64,000 nucleotides of DNA from Alteromonas gilva (GTDB lineage: Bacteria; Pseudomonadota; Gammaproteobacteria; Enterobacterales; Alteromonadaceae), in the NCBI RefSeq assembly GCF_028595265.1, contig NZ_JAQQXP010000003.1, positions 1-64,000 on the forward strand, in the 5' to 3' direction. Under the pieces are notes generated by a model, which saw nothing but the letters and a program-made list of their open reading frames with translations, did not search any database and was not told where the DNA came from. Each line of letters begins with the position of its first letter. Position 1 is the stretch's first letter. The position numbers and the translations under genes were made by a program. Below, in pieces: positions 17,912-26,113 of the stretch.

Positions 17912-18234
17912 AGTGTTCTCTTAAGTAAAGTGAGTGTGCAACATGGCGGCTAAGGTAGAAAGCTAAAATGACAAATCGATGACGGTACAACGCGGCAGTG
18001 GCTAAATAATCAGCAAAAATGGCTCGTTTATATGCTTGAGAGAACTCGGTGAGCTAAAAAGACCCCCGGCTAAGTTATTGTTAAAAGGGAATAAAAGTTG
18101 AATGATCAGACGCTGCAAAGGGTAGCTATCATCACAATGTCATATTGCTGAGCCAGAATGACCTCTGTATACCCGTGCACGGATGATTACAGTGTTCGGG
18201 ATGATTTACCCGCCAGGGGTTTTAGGAAATCGAC
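17912..18234. other. Divergent intergenic region, receptor operon / GGDEF-AraC pair
   Basis: It holds the Pho box described separately and the promoter(s) of the plus-strand GGDEF gene. The GGDEF start (18235) follows a GGGGTTTTAGGAAA stretch that supplies its ribosome binding site. I see no further gene or clear palindrome. Confidence 0.5.
17968..17985 (-). promoter_or_regulatory. Pho box (PhoB-binding site) before the phytate operon
   Basis: On the minus strand: CCGTCAT-CGAT-TTGTCAT. This matches the PhoB direct repeat CTGTCAT-N4-CTGTCAT at 12 of 14 repeat positions with the exact 11-base period. It ends 57 bases before the receptor ATG, and a TACCTT lies 10 bases after it in the place of a -10 element. 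Confidence 0.75.
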
Positions 18235-19140
18235 ATGAATTTTAGTTTATTAACCCGCCATCAGGGGTTGCTGGCCTTTGTGCTTAGCATTATTGGTAGT
18301 GCAATAGCACTGAGCGTTATTAATGGTGAACTCAAGCCGGTTGCTGACATTGAATGGCTGGATGTGGTAGGCGAGGGCAGCATTGGACTGTTAACACTGT
18401 GCTGGATACTGGTTGTCATGATCAGTCGTCCGCCCGGCAAGGTGACCGGCATGCTGGTGGCAGGGATAAGCCTGTTTAACTTCTCAACACTACTGGATGT
18501 GTTTGATGAATTTACCTATTACCCACCCAGCGCTGACTGGGTCAGTGTGGTAGAGCCCATCCCCGCTGCAATAGGCATGGTGGTCATGAGCTATGCGCTG
18601 TATTTATGGCATCAGGAACAGCTGGCGTTAAATCGTCAACTGCAGCGTCGCGAAATGTGGTACCGCGCGCATGATCAGATTGATGCCATTACACAACTGT
18701 ACTGCGCGAATTACTGGCGTGCCCGTGCCACAGAACTGCAGGAGCAAAACGTGCAGACCAGTATTGTTGTTCTGGATATTAATGATTTTGCGCAATTTAA
18801 TGTGCGCTATGGTCATGCCGAAGGCGACCGCTTTTTACGAGAAATATCGCAGCTGATTTTAATGAATTTACGCACTGTCGATTTAGCTTGTCGCTACGCG
18901 GGCGATCGTTTTGTGATTTTAATGCCGGAGATTAGCCAACGCGACGCAGCAGAGTTTGCCGCGCAGCTTGAGTGCAGCATTCGCAATGTGGCATTTAAAA
19001 GCGGCGGCCAGACAACGGCTATTTTTCATTCTGTGCGCAGTGTTTGCGGTGTGCTTGATCAGCAGTTATCCCTGACTGAGTTAATGACAGCGCTCAATCG
19101 CCAACTGGATCAAACTTCGCAGCAGCAGAGTGCTGCCTGA
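18235..19140 (+). CDS. Membrane protein with degenerate GGDEF domain
   Basis: A 301-residue protein with about four N-terminal membrane segments (12-30, 45-63, 69-90, 105-125), then a GGDEF-type domain (about 150-285). The fold marks are present (LDINDFAQFNVRYGHAEGD), but the signature loop reads AGDRF instead of GGDEF/GGEEF: the first glycine is alanine and the catalytic glutamate is arginine. It should not make cyclic-di-GMP. It could be a sensor or regulatory relic. Its stop overlaps the start of the AraC gene by one base (TGATG), so the two are co-translated. Confidence 0.82.
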   Translation: MNFSLLTRHQGLLAFVLSIIGSAIALSVINGELKPVADIEWLDVVGEGSIGLLTLCWILVVMISRPPGKVTGMLVAGISLFNFSTLLDVFDEFTYYPPSADWVSVVEPIPAAIGMVVMSYALYLWHQEQLALNRQLQRREMWYRAHDQIDAITQLYCANYWRARATELQEQNVQTSIVVLDINDFAQFNVRYGHAEGDRFLREISQLILMNLRTVDLACRYAGDRFVILMPEISQRDAAEFAAQLECSIRNVAFKSGGQTTAIFHSVRSVCGVLDQQLSLTELMTALNRQLDQTSQQQSAA

Positions 19141-20144
19141 TGCCGCACACGCAGTTGCTGACTCGTACCGACAAAGCCCTGCCAGCCCGGCAACTGGCTA
19201 ATGCTTTGGTGCAGGTCGCTGTAGCCCGCGGCGCCGATGAGCAAAAGCTGCTCCGCGGTACGGGTATATTTAGTGAAGACTTACTTACGTCAAGAGCTAT
19301 AAGTGCAGAGCAGTTTATGAAACTTGTCGGGAACGCGCAGAAGCAATACTCCGGTGATGATCTGGCGTTTCAGTTTGGTCATTATCTGGTGTCGGCTTTT
19401 GTTAATGATGCGCTTCCGTACTTTACCCATACTGCACATTTTGCCGAGTGTGTGCGGGCAATACCGGTATTTCAAACCCGCATTTGCCCGTTCTTATCTG
19501 CCCACCGGTACGATTACAACGACGAAGTATTTTTAGTGTTACAGGATGCAATGGGATGCGCAAAGCAATTTGTTTTTATGGCGGAGGCTTTTTGCGCCGC
19601 ATTAATGGTATTAGCGCGTCATTGCACCGGTAAGCGTTTGCCTTTTTCCTTTGATTTTCCTTACCGGCGACCTCGCCATATACAGGAATATGAAGAAGGA
19701 CTGGGTTTCAGACTGCGCTTTGAGCAGCCCTTTTTTACCGTGCGTATCAACCGCCAGGCTTTGCTTACCCCCTGCCTGCAAGCCAACCAGGCCTTTAAGC
19801 AATTTGCCCTGCGCCGTTATTTAGAGCAGCGGCAATTTCGCCGCACACTGTTAGATACGGTGCGCTTTCGGTTGCGCTATCAGGCGGTCGCCACCTTACC
19901 AGCAATGGCGAAACAACTGGGGTTAAGTCCGGCAACGCTAAAACGTAAGCTGGCAGAGCATGACACCACTTTTAGCCTTTTGCATGACGATGTTCGTCGT
20001 CAGCAGGCCATTTTTTATTTACAGGTGCAAAAGTTGAATAACGAGCAGAGTGCACTGAAGATGGCGTTTAGTGATATCACCAACTTTCGTCGTGCGGTAA
20101 AGCGGTGGACCGGCTCGACACCAAGTCAGTTGCGCGAAGTATAA
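19140..20144 (+). CDS. AraC-family transcriptional regulator
   Basis: A 334-residue regulator of the OruR/arabinose-binding-N type: a ~220-residue N-terminal ligand domain and a C-terminal AraC helix-turn-helix pair (about 255-334; MAKQLGLSPATLKRKLAEH and AFSDITNFRRAVKRWTGSTP). It is translationally coupled to the degenerate GGDEF membrane protein, so a membrane signal may be passed to this regulator. Targets are not visible; it is followed directly by the malic enzyme terminator on the other strand. Confidence 0.88.
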   Translation: MPHTQLLTRTDKALPARQLANALVQVAVARGADEQKLLRGTGIFSEDLLTSRAISAEQFMKLVGNAQKQYSGDDLAFQFGHYLVSAFVNDALPYFTHTAHFAECVRAIPVFQTRICPFLSAHRYDYNDEVFLVLQDAMGCAKQFVFMAEAFCAALMVLARHCTGKRLPFSFDFPYRRPRHIQEYEEGLGFRLRFEQPFFTVRINRQALLTPCLQANQAFKQFALRRYLEQRQFRRTLLDTVRFRLRYQAVATLPAMAKQLGLSPATLKRKLAEHDTTFSLLHDDVRRQQAIFYLQVQKLNNEQSALKMAFSDITNFRRAVKRWTGSTPSQLREV

Positions 20145-20146
20145 AA

Positions 20147-20169
20147 AAGCCATCAAACAATGATGGCTT
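20147..20169 (-). terminator. Terminator of the malic enzyme gene
   Basis: A 9-bp stem AAGCCATCA / TGATGGCTT with a 5-base loop. On the minus strand a TTTTTT tract follows it, so it ends the malic enzyme transcript. The plus strand has no T run, though the stem also lies just past the AraC stop. Confidence 0.8.
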
Positions 20170-20198
20170 GTGGAGACGATCAGTGAGCCGACAGGCTG

Positions 20199-21437
20199 TT
20201 ATTGATAGTCAGGTATCACCTCGAGTCTGGCTACCCCGGAGTTGATTGCGGCTTCGGCGACAGCCCGTGCGATGCGCGCGCAGAGACGCGGATCCATTGG
20301 CTTTGGTATAATGTAATCTTTGCCAAAGCTGAGGCTCTCTGCATTGCTGGCGGCCAGCACCGACTCAGGCACAGGCTCTTTGGATACCGCGCGCAGGGCC
20401 TCGACGGCGGCCACTTTCATCTCATCATTAATTGCCGTGGCGCGAACATCCAGTGCACCGCGGAAAATAAACGGAAAACACAGTACGTTATTGACCTGAT
20501 TGGGATAATCCGAACGACCGGTGGCCATAATAAGATCGGAGCGGGTAGCCAGTGCCACTTCGGGTTTGATTTCAGGATCCGGGTTAGAGCAGGCAAAGAC
20601 AATTGGATTTGGCGCCATCAGCGAGAGGGCTTCGGGCGGCAGTAAGTCCGGGCCTGATACGCCAACAAAAATGTCAGCGCCGTCCATTACATCTTCCAGC
20701 GTGCGTTTGTCGGTATTATTGGCAAATAGCATTTTGTGCGGTGTTAAGTCGTCGCGCCGGGTATGAATGACGCCCTTACGGTCGAGCATGTAAATGCGCT
20801 CTCGCTGTGCTCCGCACTTGATCAGCAGTTCCATGCAGGCAACGGCCGCCGCGCCGGCGCCCATACACACTATTTTGGCATCGCCAATGTCCTTACCCTG
20901 AATTTCCAGTGCATTAAGCATACCTGCTGCGGTGACAATGGCGGTGCCGTGCTGATCATCATGAAAGACCGGTATTTTGCACCGTTTAATGAGTTCCTGT
21001 TCAATCTCAAAACACTCCGGTGCTTTGATATCCTCTAAATTAATGCCGCCAAAAGTATCGGCGATATTCGCAACGGTGTTAATAAACTCTTCAGTGGTAC
21101 GGTGTTTCACTTCAATGTCGATGGAGTCAAGACCGGCAAAGCGCTTAAACAATAATGCTTTGCCTTCCATAACCGGTTTAGAGGCCAGCGGGCCTAAATT
21201 GCCCAGGCCAAGAATGGCTGTGCCGTTACTGATCACGGCAACCATGTTGCCTTTACCCGTGTAGGTGTAGGCGGCGTTGGGATCTTCGGCGATTTCTCTG
21301 CACGGTTCGGCAACACCAGGGCTATAAGCTAACGCAAGGTCGGTTACTGTCTCGGCAGGTTTGGAGAGTTCCACCCGAATTTTCCCGGGTGTTGGTTTGG
21401 CGTGATAATCGAGGGCACGTTGGCGAAAATCTGACAT
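20199..21437 (-). CDS. NADP-type malic enzyme, short form
   Basis: A 412-residue malic enzyme that oxidatively decarboxylates malate to pyruvate. The malic N-terminal domain has YSPGVAEPCREIAEDP, YTGKGNMVAVISNGTAILGLGNLG and the metal-site DDQHGTA. The Rossmann domain has IVCMGAGAAAVACMELL and a later FACSNPDPEI. It corresponds to the catalytic part of MaeB but lacks the ~320-residue phosphotransacetylase-like tail of E. coli MaeB. The tail is absent, not frameshifted: a normal stop and terminator follow. Cofactor choice (NAD or NADP) is not certain from sequence. Confidence 0.9.
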   Translation of the reverse strand: MSDFRQRALDYHAKPTPGKIRVELSKPAETVTDLALAYSPGVAEPCREIAEDPNAAYTYTGKGNMVAVISNGTAILGLGNLGPLASKPVMEGKALLFKRFAGLDSIDIEVKHRTTEEFINTVANIADTFGGINLEDIKAPECFEIEQELIKRCKIPVFHDDQHGTAIVTAAGMLNALEIQGKDIGDAKIVCMGAGAAAVACMELLIKCGAQRERIYMLDRKGVIHTRRDDLTPHKMLFANNTDKRTLEDVMDGADIFVGVSGPDLLPPEALSLMAPNPIVFACSNPDPEIKPEVALATRSDLIMATGRSDYPNQVNNVLCFPFIFRGALDVRATAINDEMKVAAVEALRAVSKEPVPESVLAASNAESLSFGKDYIIPKPMDPRLCARIARAVAEAAINSGVARLEVIPDYQ

Positions 21438-21750
21438 TTGTGTCTATCCTGTTATTCTATTTTGGTAAACCCGTATTAAGGTTATCGCGTCAGCCGTTAG
21501 GGGGGTATTAAACAAGCCCTATGTTGTTGTTATTATAGACTAACTGTATCAAAGAGGATGTCGTTTAACATGGCAGCCATAACATTGCATGAATGTCACC
21601 GGTTTGCCTGCTAGCACCCTTTTACTCATGATATATCACTAACATAACGCGATCGATGCCCGAACGCTACGGTGCAGAACAAATAATTCAAATTTTTGCT
21701 ATTTATGGAAGTGCTAAAGGGTATTCGTTTGAATGATTATTGCGGACATA
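21438..21750. other. Intergenic region upstream of malic enzyme
   Basis: It contains the malic enzyme promoter region on the minus strand (an AT-rich stretch near 21480-21560) and the read-through zone of rpmE. No gene of convincing length or codon use is seen. Short AT palindromes such as ATGATATATCA near 21628 are not distinctive. Confidence 0.45.
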
Positions 21751-21751
21751 A

Positions 21752-21776
21752 AAAAAGCGCCGCAATGGCGCTTTTT
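21752..21776. terminator. Bidirectional terminator downstream of rpmE
   Basis: Stem AAAAAGCGCC / GGCGCTTTTT with a 5-base loop: A tract on one side and T tract on the other, so it works in both directions. It is 30 bases past the rpmE stop (minus strand). Confidence 0.9.
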
Positions 21777-21805
21777 CTTCAAGGCTTTTTCGTAAAGACG
21801 GGGGC

Positions 21806-22018
21806 TTACTTTTTGCCCAGTGCGCCAAAACGTTTCTTGAAGCGATCAACACGACCACCAGTATCAACATTACGTTGCTTACCAGTGTAGAAAGGGTGAC
21901 ATTCTGAACATACGTCCAGGTTGATGTCTTTGCCCAGTGTTGAACGAACTTTGATTGCGTTACCGCAAGAACAGTTAGCAGTAATTTCTTCGTATTTAGG
22001 GTGGATATCTTGTTTCAT
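21806..22018 (-). CDS. rpmE: 50S ribosomal protein L31, zinc-binding form
   Basis: 70 residues, the normal L31 length. It has the zinc cysteines of the primary (not zinc-independent) paralogue: CSC near residue 16-18 and CSEC near 37-40. The C-terminal basic tail RFKKRFGALGKK is typical. Divergent from priA, as in enterobacteria and vibrios. Confidence 0.97.
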   Translation of the reverse strand: MKQDIHPKYEEITANCSCGNAIKVRSTLGKDINLDVCSECHPFYTGKQRNVDTGGRVDRFKKRFGALGKK

Positions 22019-22346
22019 GGTTTACCTCAAAATAAGGCCGTATCGCTATCCAGCCCGAAGCTGAACACCATACGTTACTAATTTCACTACAAGCGATAAA
22101 CCGCTTGCGTTTTTAAGAGCGGCGCATAGTAAAGGATGCCGAATAATCAATCAAGTATTTTCGTACATATTTGGCGTGCAGCAAGGCATTTGTGCTTTGT
22201 GTGAAGGCTTGTTTGGAAATTAACTGCGCCACGGTTTATGATGCCAGATTATTCGTTGTAACGTCGGGCTGTTGGGATGTAGTACAGTGCACTCCACTCA
22301 GTGCCTGCCGTTATTGAAACACCAAATTGTATCAGCCTGTTATACC
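22019..22346. other. Divergent rpmE-priA intergenic region
   Basis: It must carry the promoters of rpmE (minus) and priA (plus). The first 60 bases before rpmE contain the SD-like AGG of its message. No gene or strong hairpin is visible. An in-frame extension of priA to 22272 exists but is not supported by a ribosome binding site. Confidence 0.5.
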
Positions 22347-24545
22347 ATGCCCATAATTGATGTAGCCGTTCCAGTGCCTTTACGCCAGACGTTTAGCTAT
22401 TCCAGCGAGCAGTTGGTGGCGGTGGGTGCGCGCGTAAAAGTGCCGTTTGGACGCCGTCAATTGGTGGGAGTGGTGGTTGCCAGTCGTGCAGAGCCAGAAC
22501 ACAGCTCAGAAAATGACACGCCGGTTAAACTCAAGGCCATCGCCGAAGTACTTGATAATTCGCCGCTGTTTAATACAACACTGATCGCGCTTGCCCAATG
22601 GTTGTCAGGGTATTATCACCATCCAATTGGTGAGGTGTGGGCGACCCTTATGCCGTCTAAACTGCGTAAAGGCGCGCTACTGAGTGACGCTCAACCGGGG
22701 TGGATGCTTAGCGAAGAGGGACATGACCCCAAGGCGATTGCCGGATTGCGAGGCAAAAAACAGCAACAATGCCTGGAACTGCTTAACCAGGGCCCGCTGG
22801 CCAGCGATGAAGTGAAAGCGCAATTTTCCGCAGCGGTGATAAAAGCACTAGAAGACAAAGGGCTAATTGAGGCCACCCTTATTACCCATCCTCCCGCAGG
22901 GGATTGGCAGCATTTTACTTTACAGCAAACACCGCCGACTGCGTCAACCGAACAAGGCGTGGCAATTGCGGCAATTAATCAGCAGCCAGGACAGTTTGTC
23001 CCCTATTTACTCGACGGGGTAACCGGTAGTGGTAAAACCGAAGTGTATTTGCAGGTGATTGAACCGGTATTACGCCAAGGCAGGCAGGTACTTATTTTGG
23101 TGCCGGAGATTGGTTTAACGCCGCAAACCGTAGGCCGCTTTGAACGTCGCTTCGGTATTGCCGTTGGCGTGCTGCATTCGCAAATGACCGACACCGCCCG
23201 TTTACAGGTATGGCAGCAGGCCCGTCGCGGTGATATTGGTATTATTATCGGCACTCGCTCAGCCATTTTTACGCCACTTAAATCGCCCGGCATGATCATT
23301 GTGGATGAAGAGCATGATGAATCATTTAAGCAGCAGGATGGCCTGCGCTATCATGCCCGCGACTTAGCGGTAAAACGTGCCCACAATGAACAGGTACCTC
23401 TTATACTTGGCAGCGCAACACCGTCGCTGGAAAGTTTAAACAATGCGCTAAATAAGCGTTATACCCATCTGACTCTGCAACATCGCGCAGGGGGAGCCAG
23501 TCATACTCAGCTCAAGGTGCTCGATTCTCGCGACCAGCCGTTACATGCCGGCATTGCCCAGGGACTGATTAGCATTATGCGTAGTCACCTGCAGCAGGGC
23601 AATCAGGTATTAGTGTTCTTAAATCGCCGCGGCTTTGCGCCGGCGGTGCTGTGCCACCACTGTGGTCAAAGTGTCGATTGTGCAAGCTGCGAGCGGCCAT
23701 TTACTTATCATAAGTCGCAGGGGCGTTTGCAGTGTCACCATTGCGGAGCCAGCCGGCGCATGCCAACCCAATGTGGCAGTTGCCATAGCGCCGACCTGCA
23801 AACCAGTGGCATTGGTACCGAACAGTTAGAGCAGGGGCTGGGCAAGCTGTTTCCGGATATTGCGCAGGTGCGAATCGACAGCGACGCGGTGAAAGGCAAA
23901 GATAAACTGATCAATCGTCTCGATGAAATCAACGCGCGTAAGTATCAATTGTTGGTGGGAACGCAGATCCTGTCTAAAGGACACCACTTTCCCCATGTCA
24001 CGCTGGTGGTGGTACTTGATTGTGACGGCGCTTTATTTTCGGCTGATTTTCGCGCCGCTGAAAAGCTGGCGCAACTGATTACCCAGTTAGCCGGCCGGGC
24101 CGGGCGCGCAAATAAACCCGGTGAAATGTGGCTGCAAACTGATAACCCGGGTCACCCATTGTTGCAGGATTTGATAAACAACGGGTTTAGTCATTTTGCC
24201 CGTCAGGCGCTGCAAGAGCGCAAGCTGGCGCAATTGCCGCCACTGAGTAGTCAGGCTGTGTTTCGCGGTGAAGCGAACGATGCGTCGCAGGTGATAAACT
24301 TTCTGCAACAGGTAAAGCAATGTTACGGCGTCAGTGCTGACGTTGCCCACGGCAGCTTTATAGGGCCCCTGCCGTGTTTGATTGAAAAGCGCCAGGGGCG
24401 GTTTCGGTTTATGTTGATTATGCAGTGTCAGCAGCGCGCCGCGCTCCACAGTTGGTTAAAGCATCATTTAAAAGACGTCGAGTCGTTGCCGCTGGCCGCC
24501 AAAGTGCGCTGGAGTCTGGATATCGACCCGGTTGATTTTAGTTAG
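22347..24545 (+). CDS. priA: Primosomal protein N' (replication restart helicase)
   Basis: A 732-residue PriA, matching the E. coli length. It has an N-terminal 3'-DNA-binding domain (MPIIDVAVPVPLRQTFSY), Walker A GVTGSGKTEVYL, DEEHDESFKQ (DExH box), GSATPSLES, the zinc cluster made of CHHCGQSVDCASC and CHHCGASRRMPTQCGSC, and the helicase C motifs with LVGTQILSKGHHFP and QLAGRAGR. It reloads the replisome at stalled forks. ATG 22347 is chosen because it starts the conserved N-terminus. Confidence 0.97.
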   Translation: MPIIDVAVPVPLRQTFSYSSEQLVAVGARVKVPFGRRQLVGVVVASRAEPEHSSENDTPVKLKAIAEVLDNSPLFNTTLIALAQWLSGYYHHPIGEVWATLMPSKLRKGALLSDAQPGWMLSEEGHDPKAIAGLRGKKQQQCLELLNQGPLASDEVKAQFSAAVIKALEDKGLIEATLITHPPAGDWQHFTLQQTPPTASTEQGVAIAAINQQPGQFVPYLLDGVTGSGKTEVYLQVIEPVLRQGRQVLILVPEIGLTPQTVGRFERRFGIAVGVLHSQMTDTARLQVWQQARRGDIGIIIGTRSAIFTPLKSPGMIIVDEEHDESFKQQDGLRYHARDLAVKRAHNEQVPLILGSATPSLESLNNALNKRYTHLTLQHRAGGASHTQLKVLDSRDQPLHAGIAQGLISIMRSHLQQGNQVLVFLNRRGFAPAVLCHHCGQSVDCASCERPFTYHKSQGRLQCHHCGASRRMPTQCGSCHSADLQTSGIGTEQLEQGLGKLFPDIAQVRIDSDAVKGKDKLINRLDEINARKYQLLVGTQILSKGHHFPHVTLVVVLDCDGALFSADFRAAEKLAQLITQLAGRAGRANKPGEMWLQTDNPGHPLLQDLINNGFSHFARQALQERKLAQLPPLSSQAVFRGEANDASQVINFLQQVKQCYGVSADVAHGSFIGPLPCLIEKRQGRFRFMLIMQCQQRAALHSWLKHHLKDVESLPLAAKVRWSLDIDPVDFS

Positions 24546-24701
24546 CGCTCTGGTTTAAGCAATATTCAGGTTGAACAATAAATAGACCACTGTGCAGAAT
24601 ACGCAAATAACCCCAAGATTAAAGGCAGCATTTTTTTAGCAGAGAGGTTACACTGCCTGCATCGTTTACTGTCATTCACTCAGGGAAATCGAAACAGCAT
24701 T

Positions 24702-25283
24702 ATGTCACAACGCGATTACGTTTCTCGTGGGCGTGCGCCACAAAAGAAAAATACTAAAAAAGCAACGAAGAAAACTACCACTAAACGAGGTCGTCAGCAG
24801 CAAGAACCCGCCACAACTGTCCCCTGGTTAACCGTTGTTATCGTCGTAGCATTATTGCTTGGCTTTGCGTATTTTTTGTGGTCGATAAAAGATAACGCCG
24901 ATCCGGACACGGCTCAGCCGCTAACGGTTGAACCTGCGCCAGCAAAAGATGAGCTGCCCGAATTACCCGAAGAAGAATGGGAATACATCAAAACGCTGCC
25001 TGGCTATGAGGTAGAAGTTGATGTGGCCGAACAGGTTAAATCAGATAAGCGTTATTTAATGCAATGTGCGTCGTTTAAAACCCGGGCACAGGCGGATGAG
25101 ATGCGGGCAAAAATTGCTTTTCAGGGGCTTGAAGCGCAAATCCGCCGCAGTGATGGCGATAATGGCGAATGGTTCAGGGTTATTTTAGGTCCCTTCGATG
25201 CCAAGCGCGACGCTGAACGGGCCAAACACAGCTTAAGAAAAGTCAACATTAGTACCTGCCAAATCTGGTATTGGAATCTGTAG
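24702..25283 (+). CDS. ftsN: SPOR-domain cell division protein (FtsN-like)
   Basis: A 193-residue bitopic membrane protein: a basic cytoplasmic start (KKNTKKATKKTTTKRGRQQ), one membrane segment (about 41-62, VPWLTVVIVVALLLGFAYFL), an acidic linker and a C-terminal SPOR domain (about 112-193: YLMQCASFKTRAQADEMRAKI, WFRVILGPFDAKRDAERAKHSL). SPOR domains bind denuded septal peptidoglycan. It is shorter than E. coli FtsN (319 residues), but priA-ftsN-hslVU order is conserved, which supports the name. Confidence 0.85.
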   Translation: MSQRDYVSRGRAPQKKNTKKATKKTTTKRGRQQQEPATTVPWLTVVIVVALLLGFAYFLWSIKDNADPDTAQPLTVEPAPAKDELPELPEEEWEYIKTLPGYEVEVDVAEQVKSDKRYLMQCASFKTRAQADEMRAKIAFQGLEAQIRRSDGDNGEWFRVILGPFDAKRDAERAKHSLRKVNISTCQIWYWNL

Positions 25284-25318
25284 CCAGGGCCTGAGCAAAG
25301 CGCTATCACTGCATTCAT

Positions 25319-25340
25319 AAAGCCGGTTATTACCGGCTTT
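25319..25340 (+). terminator. Terminator after the SPOR-domain gene
   Basis: Stem AAAGCCGGT / ACCGGCTTT with a TATT loop, then ATTGTT, 36 bases after the stop codon. It isolates hslVU from upstream transcription. Confidence 0.8.
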
Positions 25341-25390
25341 ATTGTTAGGTGACGCAACATTCGCCGCTAACGAAATCCGCTTTATACGGG

Positions 25391-25418
25391 CTTGAAAAAA
25401 TCCGAACCTCCCCCACTT
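25391..25418 (+). promoter_or_regulatory. Heat-shock (sigma-32) promoter of hslVU
   Basis: CTTGAAA (25391-25397), a 13-base spacer, then CCCCACTT (25411-25418), against the sigma-32 consensus CTTGAAA-N13-15-CCCCATNT. Only one of the core bases differs. It lies 73 bases before hslV, a classical heat-shock operon. Confidence 0.82.
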
Positions 25419-25491
25419 CTTTATTCATCGATATTTATCCGTGTACACCCGTGATGCGGTGTGCATGCTAAACCACTAAAGTGGAGTATTT

Positions 25492-26016
25492 GTGACTACA
25501 ATAGTATCAGTCAGACGAGATAATCAGGTTGTAATGGCCGGTGATGGTCAGGTGTCTCTGGGTAATACCGTGATGAAAGGCAATGCCCGTAAAGTTCGCC
25601 GGCTTTATCAAAATAAAGTGCTTGCCGGTTTTGCCGGTGGCACCGCCGATGCCTTTACCTTATTTGAACGCTTTGAAGCAAAGCTGGAATTGCACCAGGG
25701 GCATTTAACCAAAGCGGCAGTTGAGTTAGCTAAAGACTGGCGAACCGACAGGATGTTACGTCGGCTTGAGGCATTACTGGCCGTGGCGGATGAAAGTGCA
25801 TCACTAATTATTACCGGTAATGGTGATGTTGTGCAGCCTGAACAGGATCTTATCGCGATAGGCTCCGGCGGTAACTTTGCCCAGGCTGCAGCCACCGCAT
25901 TACTCGGTAACACGCAGCTTACGGCTAACGAAATTGCCACAAAAAGCTTAACGATTGCGGCCGATATTTGTGTGTTTACCAATCATAGTCAAACGGTTGA
26001 AGTGCTCGATTACTAG
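25492..26016 (+). CDS. hslV: ATP-dependent protease peptidase subunit HslV
   Basis: A 174-residue proteasome-like peptidase. The N-terminal Thr2 (after removal of Met) is the nucleophile in MTTIVSVRRDNQVVMAGDGQV; the GNTVMKGNARKVRRL segment and the C-terminal TNHSQTVE are standard. It forms the HslVU complex with the downstream ATPase. The start is GTG at 25492, with GTGGAG eight bases upstream; it fits the conserved N-terminus exactly. Confidence 0.97.
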   Translation: MTTIVSVRRDNQVVMAGDGQVSLGNTVMKGNARKVRRLYQNKVLAGFAGGTADAFTLFERFEAKLELHQGHLTKAAVELAKDWRTDRMLRRLEALLAVADESASLIITGNGDVVQPEQDLIAIGSGGNFAQAAATALLGNTQLTANEIATKSLTIAADICVFTNHSQTVEVLDY

Positions 26017-26113
26017 TAAGTTAAGCTCTCAACGCAGTAGCATGGTTCAAGCAGGTGCGGTGTAACCAGTGCCTGCCATACTGGCTCCCGTCAGTTTTAA
26101 ATAAGGGTTTATT

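Noticed and set aside
20199..21437. Malic enzyme as a truncated MaeB
   Set aside because: The gene ends normally and is followed by a proper terminator; 400-residue short malic enzymes are common. Not a truncation.
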